Positions 18,870-27,625 of a stretch of DNA of 64,000 nucleotides are shown here, piece after piece (the first letter of the stretch is position 1; every line of letters starts with the position of its first letter). The translations under genes were made by a program, and so were the position numbers. The stretch spans positions 1,787,909 through 1,851,908 of the forward strand of contig NZ_MQWC01000004.1 of assembly GCF_002954405.1 (NCBI RefSeq), in the 5' to 3' direction. Source of the stretch: Salinibacter sp. 10B. GTDB taxonomy: Bacteria > Bacteroidota > Rhodothermia > Rhodothermales > Salinibacteraceae. The notes beneath the pieces are model-generated. The model did no database searches and had not been told where the DNA came from. It saw only the letters and a list, made by a program, of their open reading frames with translations.

Positions 18870-19622
18870 TCATCCTTCGTTCAGGTCGAGGCAGTGCTGG
18901 TACGCCTCCAACGTCCCGTCGAGCACCGTGCCATCGGTAACGTGATCCACAGCTTTGAGCACCTCCTCGTCGGCGTTGGCCGGGGCAAAGGACGTACCGA
19001 CCGCAGAAAGGGCACCAAGATCGGAATCGGTGTCGCCGATATAGGCCACCTCCGCCATTTCAACCCCCAGATGCTCGGTCAGCCACTCCAGGCCGTTCCG
19101 CTTCGTGATGCCCGGCGGCACCACGTCGACGGACACATCCGTCGAGAAGACGCGAAGGTCCGGCACGCGCGCCTCTACGAATCGCTCCGTCTCCGCGCGC
19201 GCCTCTACGATCTCGTCAGGGTCGGGAGAGATGATGCCGGCCTGCGTCCGCTTGGCATGATCGATCGACATCTTGCTGCCGGGAATGCACTCGGTCACGA
19301 ACCAGTGGTGCACCTCTTCGACCTCCGTCGCGATCTCGTCGGTAAACCGGGGATTCCAGGTCGTCTGGGCCTCGACCGGATCGAAGCGCCCGCCGCCCCC
19401 CTCAAACAGCACCGGGACCGTCAGGTCCAGCGCCTGTGTCATCGCCTCAACGTAGGGATAGGGCCGTCCGGAGCAGATCGACACGGCAGGGGTCGGGTGC
19501 TCGGCCGTAGGCCGCCCGGCCTCGGCCGCATGGCGCTGGAGCGCCGCCAGTCCCTCCAAGTCATATCCGGTATAGGGTTGGGCCAGGCAGCCGTCAATGT
19601 CGGTGACGAAAAGCTTGATCAT
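18870..19622 (-). CDS. HAD-superfamily hydrolase (IIB type, sugar- or glycerate-phosphatase-like)
   Basis: 250 aa cytoplasmic phosphatase of the haloacid dehalogenase superfamily. Motif I is VTDIDGCL with both aspartates; motif II is SICSGR; motif III/IV is the late lysine (ITKRNG) and YIGDTDSDLGAL with acidic metal ligands. The cap between motifs II and III is of the C2 type, as in mannosyl-3-phosphoglycerate phosphatase, sucrose-phosphatase and archaeal phosphoglycolate phosphatase. The substrate cannot be chosen from the sequence. A role in compatible-solute synthesis would suit a halophile but is only a guess. It lies 53 bp after fabI. Confidence 0.85.
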   Translation of the reverse strand: MIKLFVTDIDGCLAQPYTGYDLEGLAALQRHAAEAGRPTAEHPTPAVSICSGRPYPYVEAMTQALDLTVPVLFEGGGGRFDPVEAQTTWNPRFTDEIATEVEEVHHWFVTECIPGSKMSIDHAKRTQAGIISPDPDEIVEARAETERFVEARVPDLRVFSTDVSVDVVPPGITKRNGLEWLTEHLGVEMAEVAYIGDTDSDLGALSAVGTSFAPANADEEVLKAVDHVTDGTVLDGTLEAYQHCLDLNEG

Positions 19623-19675
19623 GAAGACGGGAATGACAGATCATCAAAGCGCGGAGTCGTCCTGCCGGGACGACG

Positions 19676-20515
19676 TTACTCTTCCTCTTCCACTTCCTCC
19701 GCAAAGGAATCCTCCATTGCCTCCACAATCTGGTCAGAGATGCCCATGCTGGAGAAGCCCCCGTCGTGATAGAGCGTCTGCATGGTAACCATGCGCGTGA
19801 GGTCGCTGAGGAGCGTCACGGCGTAGTCGGCACACTCGTCGGCGCTGGCGTTGCCGAGGGGCGACACACGCTCGGCAAACTCATACATCGCGTCGAAGCC
19901 CTCAATGCCGGACCCGGCTGTGGTCTTCGTCGGGCTCTGCGAAATCGCATTGATGCGAATGTCGCGCTCGCCCAGCCGGTAGCCGAACGAGCGGACGATG
20001 CTTTCCAGCAGCGCCTTGGCGTCGCCCATCTCCGAGTACTTCGAAAAGATGCGCTGCGCGCCGATGTAGGTCATGGCCAGAATGGACCCGCCGTCGGCAA
20101 TGGCCTCAGTGTCGAGCGCATGCTTGACGATGCGATGCAGGCTCACGGCCGAGACGTCGAGCGTCTGCTCATACCAGTTGTAGTTGAGATCTTCGTACGG
20201 CACGTCCTTCCGTACATTCACGCCCATGCCGATGGAGTGGACGATGAAGTCGATCTGTCCGTACTCGTCCTTGACTTCTTCGAAGAGCGCCGCGATCTCC
20301 TCCTCGTCGGTGGCGTCGGCCCAGATGATGGAGCTCCCGGTCTCGTCGGCCAGTTCGTCGAGATCCCCGAAGCGGCGAGCGACGGGGGCATTCGAGAGCA
20401 CAAAGTCCGCACCCTCCCGATCGCAGGCCTGCGCAATGGACCAGGCAATGCTTTCCTCGTTGAGGGCCCCGAAGATAACGCCGGTCTTTCCGTCGAGCAG
20501 ATCGTGTCCAGCCAT
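19676..20515 (-). CDS. fabI: Enoyl-[acyl-carrier-protein] reductase (NADH) FabI
   Basis: Short-chain dehydrogenase that performs the last reduction of fatty acid elongation, 279 aa. The FabI-type cofactor motif is GALNEESIAWSIA, the SIG segment is IVHSIGMG, and the active-site pair is Tyr-X6-Lys in YSEMGDAK. Usual FabI C-terminal features NAISQSPTKTTAGSGI and DGGFSSMG are present, where classical FabI has a GPIKTLAASGI-like stretch. The C-terminal tail is very acidic (EEVEEEE), fitting a salt-adapted proteome. The ATG at 20515 is clear. It runs in the same direction as the HAD phosphatase downstream. Confidence 0.95.
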   Translation of the reverse strand: MAGHDLLDGKTGVIFGALNEESIAWSIAQACDREGADFVLSNAPVARRFGDLDELADETGSSIIWADATDEEEIAALFEEVKDEYGQIDFIVHSIGMGVNVRKDVPYEDLNYNWYEQTLDVSAVSLHRIVKHALDTEAIADGGSILAMTYIGAQRIFSKYSEMGDAKALLESIVRSFGYRLGERDIRINAISQSPTKTTAGSGIEGFDAMYEFAERVSPLGNASADECADYAVTLLSDLTRMVTMQTLYHDGGFSSMGISDQIVEAMEDSFAEEVEEEE

Positions 20516-20602
20516 GGTAGAAAATTGGTCGCTTAGAAAGTTGAAAGACGAATTGCGGGTCGGTCGTGAAAATATGGGCTCGGGCCCCGACGGGGACTCC
20601 CT

Positions 20603-21439
20603 CTACAGTCGCACGTCCTTCATGGAAGACAGATGGGCGAGGAGAGAGCGATGCACCGAGCCGTTGGTCGCACAGACTTGCTGATCGAAGAGGGGCGCGA
20701 GGCCGCTGCCGTCGTCGCGGTAGTCGGTAATCCGCCCCCCGCCCTCCCGTACGAGCACAATGCCCGCCGCCACGTCCCAGGGCGACAGTCCCGTTTCAAA
20801 GAAGCCATCGAACCGTCCACAGGCCAACCACGCCAGATCGACGGCCGCCGCCCCGTGCCGACGCACACTTCGTGCGTCCCTCAGGATCGTCCCCAGCACG
20901 TCCAGGTACTGCTCGGTATGCTCAAAGCGGCGGTACGGAAAGCCCGTCGCCAAAAACGCATCCGAAAAGTCAGATGTGTCTGACACGCCTGCAGGGGCTC
21001 CGTTCCGCTGCAGGCCGTGTCCCGCCACAGCAGTAAAGAGTTCGTCGTGCGAAACGTCGAGCACAACCCCACTCACCAGAGCATCGTCCTCCTGCAGCGC
21101 GATACTGACGGCGTAGGGGGGAACCTGATGCATGAAGTTTGTCGTGCCGTCAATTGGGTCCACGATCCAGCGCCGCCCGTCTACGGACTCGGAATATGCA
21201 TCCGGCCCGGATCCCTCTTCCGCGAGCACCGGGACCTCTGGGGTCGCGTCATTGAGCGTTTCCAGGATCGCCTCCTGCGCCGCTTCGTCGGCTTCGGTCA
21301 CGAAGTCGTTCGTGGTCTTCGCACGCACCCGGTGGTGTTGCCCCACATATTCTCGGATGACCGCCGCCCCGCGCCGGGCCGCCGCCACGGCCACTTCGAG
21401 CACAGCGTCATACGGCGAATTGTGTACAGGTTGGTTCAT
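20603..21439 (-). CDS. Inositol-1-monophosphatase family protein
   Basis: Mg2+-dependent sugar-phosphate phosphatase of the FIG superfamily, 278 aa. Metal-binding motifs are all there: TEADEAAQ, AEEGSG, WIVDPIDGTTNF and the C-terminal SPWDVAAGIVLVREGGG. The length is typical. The family acts on inositol phosphates, fructose bisphosphate, 3'-phosphoadenosine phosphate or histidinol phosphate; the WIVDPIDGTTNF form favours an inositol-monophosphatase-like enzyme. The ATG at 21439 is chosen over a TTG two codons upstream. It is 87 bp upstream of fabI on the same strand. Confidence 0.9.
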   Translation of the reverse strand: MNQPVHNSPYDAVLEVAVAAARRGAAVIREYVGQHHRVRAKTTNDFVTEADEAAQEAILETLNDATPEVPVLAEEGSGPDAYSESVDGRRWIVDPIDGTTNFMHQVPPYAVSIALQEDDALVSGVVLDVSHDELFTAVAGHGLQRNGAPAGVSDTSDFSDAFLATGFPYRRFEHTEQYLDVLGTILRDARSVRRHGAAAVDLAWLACGRFDGFFETGLSPWDVAAGIVLVREGGGRITDYRDDGSGLAPLFDQQVCATNGSVHRSLLAHLSSMKDVRL

Positions 21440-21670
21440 GCGCAAGGCGGAGTGTCATTCGTCCGAGGATCGAAAATCGGCGTGCTGTGCCGACAGGGGC
21501 GAAGACTTCACGAAGCCGGTTTGGGAAACCGAAACTTTTGGTCCGGTTCTGGCTAGCGGTACATCCCGGTCTGTCGCAACCACGGAGGTCCATTGATTCT
21601 TTTCCTCCCCCTTATATCGTGGGGGCGACCCGGATGTGCTGCGTCCAAACATATAAATCGACGGCCAGTG

Positions 21671-22501
21671 ATGCATCCGCCACGGTCCGAACACGCTCGT
21701 TCTTTACACATCCTCGTGGCGATGCTCCTTCTTTCGGGCAGCCTTCTCGGCTGCTCCTCATCGCCTCGCCCGACCTCTCCGTTTCTGCCTGCCGATACGA
21801 TCGCGACCACTGTTGATCGCGACTCGGCACTCGCCGTACTGTCCTCAATGCGCCGGACGGCCTTCGACTCGGCCTTCACGGCCCTGAACGAGTACGCCGT
21901 CACGCGCTCCGTGCGCACCGAACAGATGGATCCCTCCGGGGCCGTCACGGCAATGCAGTCGTACGTGCTTCGCTACCCCCCTGGTAGTGGACAGGGTACC
22001 ATTCAGGAACGCGACTCGATGGGCACGTTCCGAAGCGGCGGAATTCTGGAATGGTCGACCCCGGCCCAGACGCCCACGGCTCGTCCCAGCAACGTAGCCG
22101 AGCAGGTGCTCTCCGACGAGCCGGCCTTCATCGAGCCTCGCACCCGAGAGGGCTACCGGTACGCCCTGCGTGCCGACACGCTCCGAGGGAAAACGCCGGT
22201 GTACCTGCTCGAAGCCTTCGCTCGGAACCAAGGAACGGGACGTGATCAAAGTGTGCGGTACGTGCGCCTCGTGCTGCATCGCGGCACGCGCGAGCTGATT
22301 GGGCTCCGGATGGTGCGCGCCGGTCGAGTGCTGCTCTTTGAGGAAAACAGCCGGATGAGCGTGCGTCTTCGGCGTGCGCCCGACGGGCAATGGGTGCCGC
22401 ACGTGACTCGGGTTCGCGCCCTGGTGGACGTCCCATTCCGTACGCCCCGCCAGTTCCGTACGGCGTCGGACTACTACGCGTACGAGTCGTCCCCGGCGTG
22501 A
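21671..22501 (+). CDS. Lipoprotein of unknown function, possibly LolA/LolB-like
   Basis: 276 aa exported lipoprotein: the signal peptide LHILVAMLLLSGSLLGCSSS has a clean lipobox with Cys at about residue 27. The mature part alternates short beta-like segments (QSYVLRYPP, GYRYALRADTLRGKTPVYLLEAF, VRYVRLVLHRGTRELIGLRMVRAG) much like the half-barrel of outer-membrane lipoprotein-sorting proteins or DUF4292-like lipoproteins. That likeness is structural inference, not a firm family call. The ATG at 21671 gives a normal signal peptide; an upstream open frame of 26 codons is ignored. It is 127 bp before birA. Confidence 0.75.
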   Translation: MHPPRSEHARSLHILVAMLLLSGSLLGCSSSPRPTSPFLPADTIATTVDRDSALAVLSSMRRTAFDSAFTALNEYAVTRSVRTEQMDPSGAVTAMQSYVLRYPPGSGQGTIQERDSMGTFRSGGILEWSTPAQTPTARPSNVAEQVLSDEPAFIEPRTREGYRYALRADTLRGKTPVYLLEAFARNQGTGRDQSVRYVRLVLHRGTRELIGLRMVRAGRVLLFEENSRMSVRLRRAPDGQWVPHVTRVRALVDVPFRTPRQFRTASDYYAYESSPA

Positions 22502-22628
22502 GCGGCACCGGCTCAACGAAGGGCTCTGCCCCCTCGCTCCTACCTTCCGTGTGGCATCGTATGCTGCATGGAAACGATCCGGAAAATGCTGGTTTTATCT
22601 CGCTTCTATCCACCGACGATGTTCCCCA

Positions 22629-23429
22629 ATGCCACTTCCGCTCGTCAATGACGTGCAGACGATGCTCGACACCGACCGCTTCGGGCAGTCGATGCGCGGG
22701 TTCAAAACGGTGGGCTCCACCAACACGGAGGCCGCCGATTGGGCCCGCAACGGCGCGTCGGAGGGAAGCGTGATTGTTACGGAGTACCAGTCGGAGGGGC
22801 GTGGCCGGCACGGTCGTACCTGGAACGCGGAGAAGGGACAGAACCTCATGTTTTCGGTCGTCCTCCGTCCGGCGCTGGACGCCGACCGGTTGGGGCTCAT
22901 CACTGTGGCAGCCAGCGTGGCGGTAGCGGAGGCGATCGATGCCTTCGTATCGCCTCATCGGGCTGCCCTCAAATGGCCAAACGACGTATTGCTTGAGGGG
23001 CGAAAGACGTGCGGTATGCTTCTGGAATCATCTATTTCGTCGCCCCAAAACGCCGAGGTCGTGATTCTCGGGGTGGGCCTCAACGTAAACCAGACGCACT
23101 TCGGCAAGGACCTTGCCGAAACGGCAACGTCGCTCCGCCTCACGACGGGCCGCGCCGTACCACGTGCTCCTCTGTTTGCTCGCCTCTTGGATCGACTGGA
23201 AGTCCGGTACGACGCCATACAGGCCGGGGATGACCCGTCCGTGCGCAACGCCTTCCACAAGCGCCTCACCCAACACGATGACCCAGTGACCTTCCAAGTG
23301 CCGGACACAGGTCGTACGGTATCCGGCGTGGTCCGCGGCATCACCAACACGGGGGCGCTTCGCCTCGACACTGCCGACGGCCCAAAAGTCGTCCACGCAG
23401 GGGACGTAACGACACGACGGGAAGCATAA
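22629..23429 (+). CDS. birA: Biotin--[acetyl-CoA-carboxylase] ligase
   Basis: 266 aa enzyme that attaches biotin to the carboxyl carrier protein of acetyl-CoA carboxylase. It carries the ligase motifs GSTNTEAADWA, the biotinyl-AMP loop EGRGRHGRTW, and LKWPNDVLLEGRKTCGMLLE, followed by a C-terminal SH3-like domain. There is no N-terminal helix-turn-helix, so it is the monofunctional type and not a repressor. The ATG at 22629 opens the conserved region; the longer frame adds 26 non-homologous residues. coaX follows 65 bp after its stop, so the two cofactor genes are probably co-transcribed. AccD is encoded elsewhere in the window. Confidence 0.95.
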   Translation: MPLPLVNDVQTMLDTDRFGQSMRGFKTVGSTNTEAADWARNGASEGSVIVTEYQSEGRGRHGRTWNAEKGQNLMFSVVLRPALDADRLGLITVAASVAVAEAIDAFVSPHRAALKWPNDVLLEGRKTCGMLLESSISSPQNAEVVILGVGLNVNQTHFGKDLAETATSLRLTTGRAVPRAPLFARLLDRLEVRYDAIQAGDDPSVRNAFHKRLTQHDDPVTFQVPDTGRTVSGVVRGITNTGALRLDTADGPKVVHAGDVTTRREA

Positions 23430-23494
23430 CTGCCTCCCCCAGGCTCCCCATCGTGGAGCACAAACACGCCTCCCCCACGAATTCGCACTCGGGC

Positions 23495-24277
23495 ATGCTT
23501 CTCGCGCTCGACATTGGAAACAGCGCCGTCAAGGGCGGCCTGTTCAACGACACTGAGCTCGTCCACGTCTTCACGGTATCGACGAATGAGGAGGACCTCC
23601 CTGCCTCTGACGCCGACGCCTGGACGCGCGCCCTGCGCCCCCACCTTCGCACGGCCTCCATTCAGCAGATTGGCCTTGCCTCGGTCGTCCCCTCCACCGC
23701 CCGTGTCCTGACAGAGGCCCTTGAACGCCTCACACAGGCCCCGATCGCACGGATCCGCCCCAACATGCCCCTTCCATTCACGATGACGTATGAAACGCCC
23801 GACACGCTGGGCGCCGATCGATTGGCGGCAGCTGCGGCAGGATGGGTACAGTACGGCCGGTCGGCCTCGTCCCCCCAGAGCATACTCGTCGTAGACGCGG
23901 GCACCGCGGTGACGTGTGAAGTCATCCATCGCGACGGCATCTACCAGGGCGGCGTGATTGGGGCCGGCCCCGCCCTCGTCCGCAACGCCCTGCAAAGGGA
24001 CACGGCCCAGCTCCCGGAGGTGCCCCTCTCGCTGCCCGAAGACCTAGTGGGACAGTCCACCCAGTCCGCCCTGCAAAGTGGCATCATGTGGGGACTGGTC
24101 GACGGCGTACGCGGAATGATTTCTCGTCTTTCAACCTCCCTTCCGGACCCGCCCCGCATCATTCTGACGGGCGGATGGAGCGCACTTCTAGCTCCTCACC
24201 TCGACCGCGTCGACCACACCGCCCCTCATCTCGTCCTGGAGGGCATTCGCATTCTGGGAACCGGGGCCGTGGACTGA
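23495..24277 (+). CDS. coaX: Type III pantothenate kinase
   Basis: First enzyme of coenzyme A synthesis, acetate/sugar kinase fold, 260 aa. Motifs: LLALDIGNSAVKGG (phosphate 1, with the catalytic Asp), TLGADRLAAAA, LVVDAGTAVTCEVI (phosphate 2) and GGVIGAGPALVRNAL, then a C-terminal LTGGWSALL. In most relatives the first motif reads DIGNT; here it is DIGNS, a mild change. The ATG at 23495 gives the normal N terminus; a GTG at 23453 would add 14 residues. It follows birA and converges on udk with only 9 bp between stops. Confidence 0.94.
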   Translation: MLLALDIGNSAVKGGLFNDTELVHVFTVSTNEEDLPASDADAWTRALRPHLRTASIQQIGLASVVPSTARVLTEALERLTQAPIARIRPNMPLPFTMTYETPDTLGADRLAAAAAGWVQYGRSASSPQSILVVDAGTAVTCEVIHRDGIYQGGVIGAGPALVRNALQRDTAQLPEVPLSLPEDLVGQSTQSALQSGIMWGLVDGVRGMISRLSTSLPDPPRIILTGGWSALLAPHLDRVDHTAPHLVLEGIRILGTGAVD

Positions 24278-24286
24278 TGAGCGCGC

Positions 24287-24922
24287 CTACGCTTCCTGCT
24301 CTACCCCCGAGAGCAAATCCTGAATTCGGGACATCACCATCTGAATGGCCACGCGGTTGTGCCCCCCACGCGGGATAATCACGTCGGCCTCCCGCTTTGA
24401 GGGCTCCACAAATTCGAGGTGCATGGGGCGCACGGTGCGCTCGTACTGCTCTAGGATTCCCTCGATGGAACGATCCCGTTCCTCAAGGTCCCGGCGAATG
24501 CGGCGCATGAGCCGAATGTCGTCCGCCGCGTCTACAAAAATCCGGATGTCCATCCGCTCTTCCAGCAGCGCCTCAGCCAGCACCAGAATGCCTTCGATGA
24601 TGATAACAGGCCGCGGCTCCACGGTCTCCGTTTCCTCTCGGCGCGTGTGGGTGGTAAAATCGTACACCGGCTTTTCAACAGCCTCTCCCGCAATGAGGCG
24701 ATCAAGGTGCTCGCGCATCAGGTTCGTTTCCAGCGCGTCGGGATGATCAAAATTGAATTGCCCCCGCTCCTCCGGGGGAAGATGGGACAGGTCCTGATAG
24801 TACGCGTCGTGGTCGAGGACGGCTATTGGATCGGCGCCAAACTCCTCAATGATCTGTTCCAGCACCGTGGTTTTTCCAGACCCCGACCCGCCCGCAATGC
24901 CAATGACAACCGGCAAATCCAT
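24287..24922 (-). CDS. udk: Uridine kinase
   Basis: P-loop kinase of pyrimidine salvage phosphorylating uridine and cytidine, 211 aa, the family length. Walker A is GIAGGSGSGKTT at the N terminus; LDHDAYYQDLSHLPPEER is the substrate motif, followed by NFDHPDALE, then YDFTTHTR and the lid-like RIRRDLEERDRS. PSKREADVIIPRGG near the C terminus is also typical. The ATG at 24922 is unambiguous. It converges with coaX at a 9-bp gap with no visible terminator there. Confidence 0.95.
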   Translation of the reverse strand: MDLPVVIGIAGGSGSGKTTVLEQIIEEFGADPIAVLDHDAYYQDLSHLPPEERGQFNFDHPDALETNLMREHLDRLIAGEAVEKPVYDFTTHTRREETETVEPRPVIIIEGILVLAEALLEERMDIRIFVDAADDIRLMRRIRRDLEERDRSIEGILEQYERTVRPMHLEFVEPSKREADVIIPRGGHNRVAIQMVMSRIQDLLSGVEQEA

Positions 24923-25068
24923 AACTATGCGCGCGCTGGGGATGAGGCAAAAATGTCCATGGGCGTGCTCGGCCGCCCGGGGCTAGCGACTCGACACAGG
25001 CAACGCCGACGAACAACAGCCGGCAGACTCTGCAGTCTCGTCAGTGCCCACTGCAAGCGTGAGGAGCC

Positions 25069-25893
25069 CTATTCCTGCACCATTACGATCGACCACGTCT
25101 TCGTCTCCTCGTCGTAGGTAGAGGCCGCCTCATCGAACGAAAGGTCGTCCGACTCCTCCTCCGCCCACTCGCGCAGATCCTCCATCTCCTCGGCGGTCTC
25201 CTGCACGATGAAGTTTACGAATTGCCCGCGTTGCACCTCCAAGTCCTCGCCGGTAATCTCCACGCGTTCCCCTTCTTCCTCACGCTCGAAGGTCACCTCC
25301 ACCCGCGCCTCGTAGGTGTGCTCATCGGTCCACGCATTGCGGTGCACCTCAGGCAACAGGTCCCACACCCAACGGTCTTCGAGGCTATCGTTGAGGATGG
25401 GACTCACCACCGGCCGCCAATAATCAGCGACCGGTCCAAGGTCCGGAATCGACGCTTTCATTCCGAGCTGGTAGTTCGGAATGAGATCGTCGGGCCGGAG
25501 CAGCCCGAAGAGGCCCGACAAAATGACCCCGTTTTCCAAAAGGCGGCGCTGCGCTCCCGTCGGGAGATTCGCAAAATCCATGGCGGCGTACATGACGCCG
25601 GGACTATACCGGTCGAGAGCCGACATGAGCGGAGCGTCATAAATCTCGGAGTTGACCCGAACGGCCTCTTCGAGCTCGTAGCCCTCAAGCCCAAACAGGT
25701 CCGCAAGGGCGTCCTCTTCTTCTTCGTCAATCACCTCTTGCAACGTATCGATGAGCTCTCGACGCTCCGGATTGAGGTCATCAAAATAGTTAAACGTCCC
25801 GGACGTTCGGTAATCGAACATGTCTGGGGCGAAGGGATTGCCTCCGGGTTGCTTGCGATCGGCCGGAGACAGAAGAACAGTGAGGTTCGGCAT
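25069..25893 (-). CDS. yaaA: Peroxide stress protein YaaA family
   Basis: 274 aa YaaA/DUF328 protein. In E. coli YaaA lowers free iron and protects DNA during peroxide stress. Conserved parts are LTVLLSPADRK at the N terminus, PGVMYAAMDFANLP, NGVILSGLFGLLRPDDLIPNYQLGMK and a late ETAEEMEDLREWA region. Several stretches are very acidic (EEEEDALADLF, AEEESDDLSFDEA), which suits a halophile. The ATG at 25893 is clear. About 145 bp separate it from udk downstream on the same strand. Confidence 0.9.
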   Translation of the reverse strand: MPNLTVLLSPADRKQPGGNPFAPDMFDYRTSGTFNYFDDLNPERRELIDTLQEVIDEEEEDALADLFGLEGYELEEAVRVNSEIYDAPLMSALDRYSPGVMYAAMDFANLPTGAQRRLLENGVILSGLFGLLRPDDLIPNYQLGMKASIPDLGPVADYWRPVVSPILNDSLEDRWVWDLLPEVHRNAWTDEHTYEARVEVTFEREEEGERVEITGEDLEVQRGQFVNFIVQETAEEMEDLREWAEEESDDLSFDEAASTYDEETKTWSIVMVQE

Positions 25894-25967
25894 GTAGGCG
25901 GGAGGCGATCAGTAGACGTGCGAGTAATGGAGTAGAGGGGTGCCGTTGACACGCGGGAGCAACAGCG

Positions 25968-26309
25968 TTAGTCGGTATCACCATTTTTTGCCGACGCAGC
26001 GCTCTGCTTTCGAAGCTCTTCTAGCAGGGCGTCAATGTCGTCGCGAATGTGGTCGGCCCGGGCCTGTGCATCAGCCACAAGTTCCTCTCCCGACTGGTCG
26101 GCTCCCCCTTTCGGGGCTGATTCCAGAAAGCGACGGAGGAGGTCTTCTGTCTGGGCGGCCAAGTGCTCAAGCTGGTAGGCGAGCCGGCGACGCGTATCGG
26201 GGCCGCGCTGGGGCGCGAACATCATTCCGAGCGTAAACCCGAGGGCGCCCCCGGCCAGGGCACTCCATAGCCCGACGTGTACGGTGCGTTTTCGTGACGT
26301 ATTCTCCAT
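25968..26309 (-). CDS. YtxH domain-containing small membrane protein
   Basis: 113 aa. One N-terminal membrane helix (GLWSALAGGALGFTLGMMFA) is followed by the YtxH hallmark APQRGPDTRRRL and then about 65 polar, helical residues probably forming a coiled coil (ADHIRDDIDALLEELRKQ). YtxH proteins are general-stress-associated in Bacillus, but their activity is unknown. The ATG at 26309 was chosen because everything upstream in the long open frame lacks protein-like features. It lies 74 bp upstream of yaaA on the same strand, so both may be stress-linked. Confidence 0.85.
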   Translation of the reverse strand: MENTSRKRTVHVGLWSALAGGALGFTLGMMFAPQRGPDTRRRLAYQLEHLAAQTEDLLRRFLESAPKGGADQSGEELVADAQARADHIRDDIDALLEELRKQSAASAKNGDTD

Positions 26310-26809
26310 GGAGGTCGTATGGTATTGGACGAAAGAGCCCGTGAAACATACCTCTAAACGTACCGAGCGAGTAGAATCCGGTTTCTCGTTGCAGTCGGGA
26401 CCGTCGCAATCTGCAAGAAGCATCGCTGCTCTTTCTCGGGGATGCCCTCCGGACCGAGAAAGCACCTCCCCCACGCGAGGGAGAAGGGAATCGCACGGCT
26501 TGACGTATCTTTCGACGGAACCGCTTTGAATGTTACCGACCTCGTACGTTTCTTGCAACATGCTCACGCGAAATGTACGAGTCCTTTCCGTACTGCTTAC
26601 TGAAGCCTCGAGCTTCGTAGCCGTGCACGGATCTGTTTTGGCGCCTCGTACGCCTCGCCACGAGCGAACAGGCCTGCCTCCTTGCATTGTCGGATGCCGC
26701 CTCCACACTGCTCCGGCCTTGGGGACAGTTCCTGTAACGCCTCGTGTCGCCGTACGAGCCCGGCAGATCGGTGCCGCACCGCCGGCTCCCACTGACGACG
26801 CGTCCTTTC
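26310..26809. other. Divergent intergenic region with a strong hairpin
   Basis: About 500 bp between the YtxH gene and the hydrolase. A perfect 9-bp inverted repeat CTTTCTCGG / CCGAGAAAG spans 26431-26462, with further pairing inside and a smaller CTCCC/GGGAG dyad right after. No T run follows, so it is not a simple terminator. The open frames through this region look random. Confidence 0.55.
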
Positions 26810-27625
26810 ATGCATGACACTCCTTTTCCCGTCCACGAGACGGGTGACTTTCAGTATAACGACGAAGGGCCGAAGGATTCCCCAGTGCCCCCCATCGTGC
26901 TTTTGCACGGCATGCTGGGTGACCTGAGCAATTGGGTCGATACGGTGGATCGTCTTTCCAACAATGGATATCGGGTCTTGGCTCCGATTATCCCGGTATA
27001 CGACTTTCCGATTTCGGAAACGGGCGTGCCCCGCCTCACCCAGCACGTGCACGAGTTTGTGGAGGCCATGGGCCTCGATCGCACAATTCTCGTGGGCAAC
27101 TCTCTGGGAGGACACATCGCTCTGCTCTACGCCCTTGACCACCCGAATCGCGTAGAAGCGATGGTCCTGTCCGGCTCGTCCGGCATCTACGAAACGACCA
27201 TGGGGACCACCTTCTTCAAGCGGCAGGATCGGGAGTTCATCCGTGAACGCACCGAGATGACCTTCTACGACCCGGAGCACGCCACCGAGGAGCTGGTCGA
27301 CGAAATGTTTGCGATCGTGAACGATCGCCCCCGCGCCCTCCGGCTGCTCAAGATTGCTCGCTCGGCCGACGAGGAAACGGTGACCGATCAGCTTTCTGAA
27401 CTCGAGATGCCGACGCTCCTGATTTGGGGTCAGGACGATGTCATCACGCCCCCGGATGTGGCCGAGGAATTTCGTGATCGGATGCCCAATGCCCGTCTTC
27501 ACTTCATCGAGGAGTGTGGGCATGCCCCTATGATTGAACACCCGGAGGCGTTCAACAACCTGACGCTCGACTTTCTGAGCGAACGGGCCGAGTTGACCCA
27601 CGCCCCGTCGCCCTCCAACCGATAA
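26810..27625 (+). CDS. Alpha/beta hydrolase
   Basis: 271 aa cytoplasmic hydrolase with a full catalytic triad: nucleophile Ser in LVGNSLGGH, acid in LIWGQDDVITPP, and His in IEECGHAPMIEHP. The oxyanion segment LLHGMLGD comes before the first helix. It is close to the esterase/lipase and meta-cleavage-product hydrolase branch, but the natural substrate is unknown. The ATG at 26810 opens the conserved region; the frame extends 22 codons further upstream without likeness. It is a single gene. Confidence 0.88.
   Translation: MHDTPFPVHETGDFQYNDEGPKDSPVPPIVLLHGMLGDLSNWVDTVDRLSNNGYRVLAPIIPVYDFPISETGVPRLTQHVHEFVEAMGLDRTILVGNSLGGHIALLYALDHPNRVEAMVLSGSSGIYETTMGTTFFKRQDREFIRERTEMTFYDPEHATEELVDEMFAIVNDRPRALRLLKIARSADEETVTDQLSELEMPTLLIWGQDDVITPPDVAEEFRDRMPNARLHFIEECGHAPMIEHPEAFNNLTLDFLSERAELTHAPSPSNR

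Noticed and set aside
26530-26817. A 95-codon plus-strand ORF upstream of the alpha/beta hydrolase
   Set aside because: It has no hydrophobic, charged or family pattern of a real protein and overlaps the hydrolase start in another frame.
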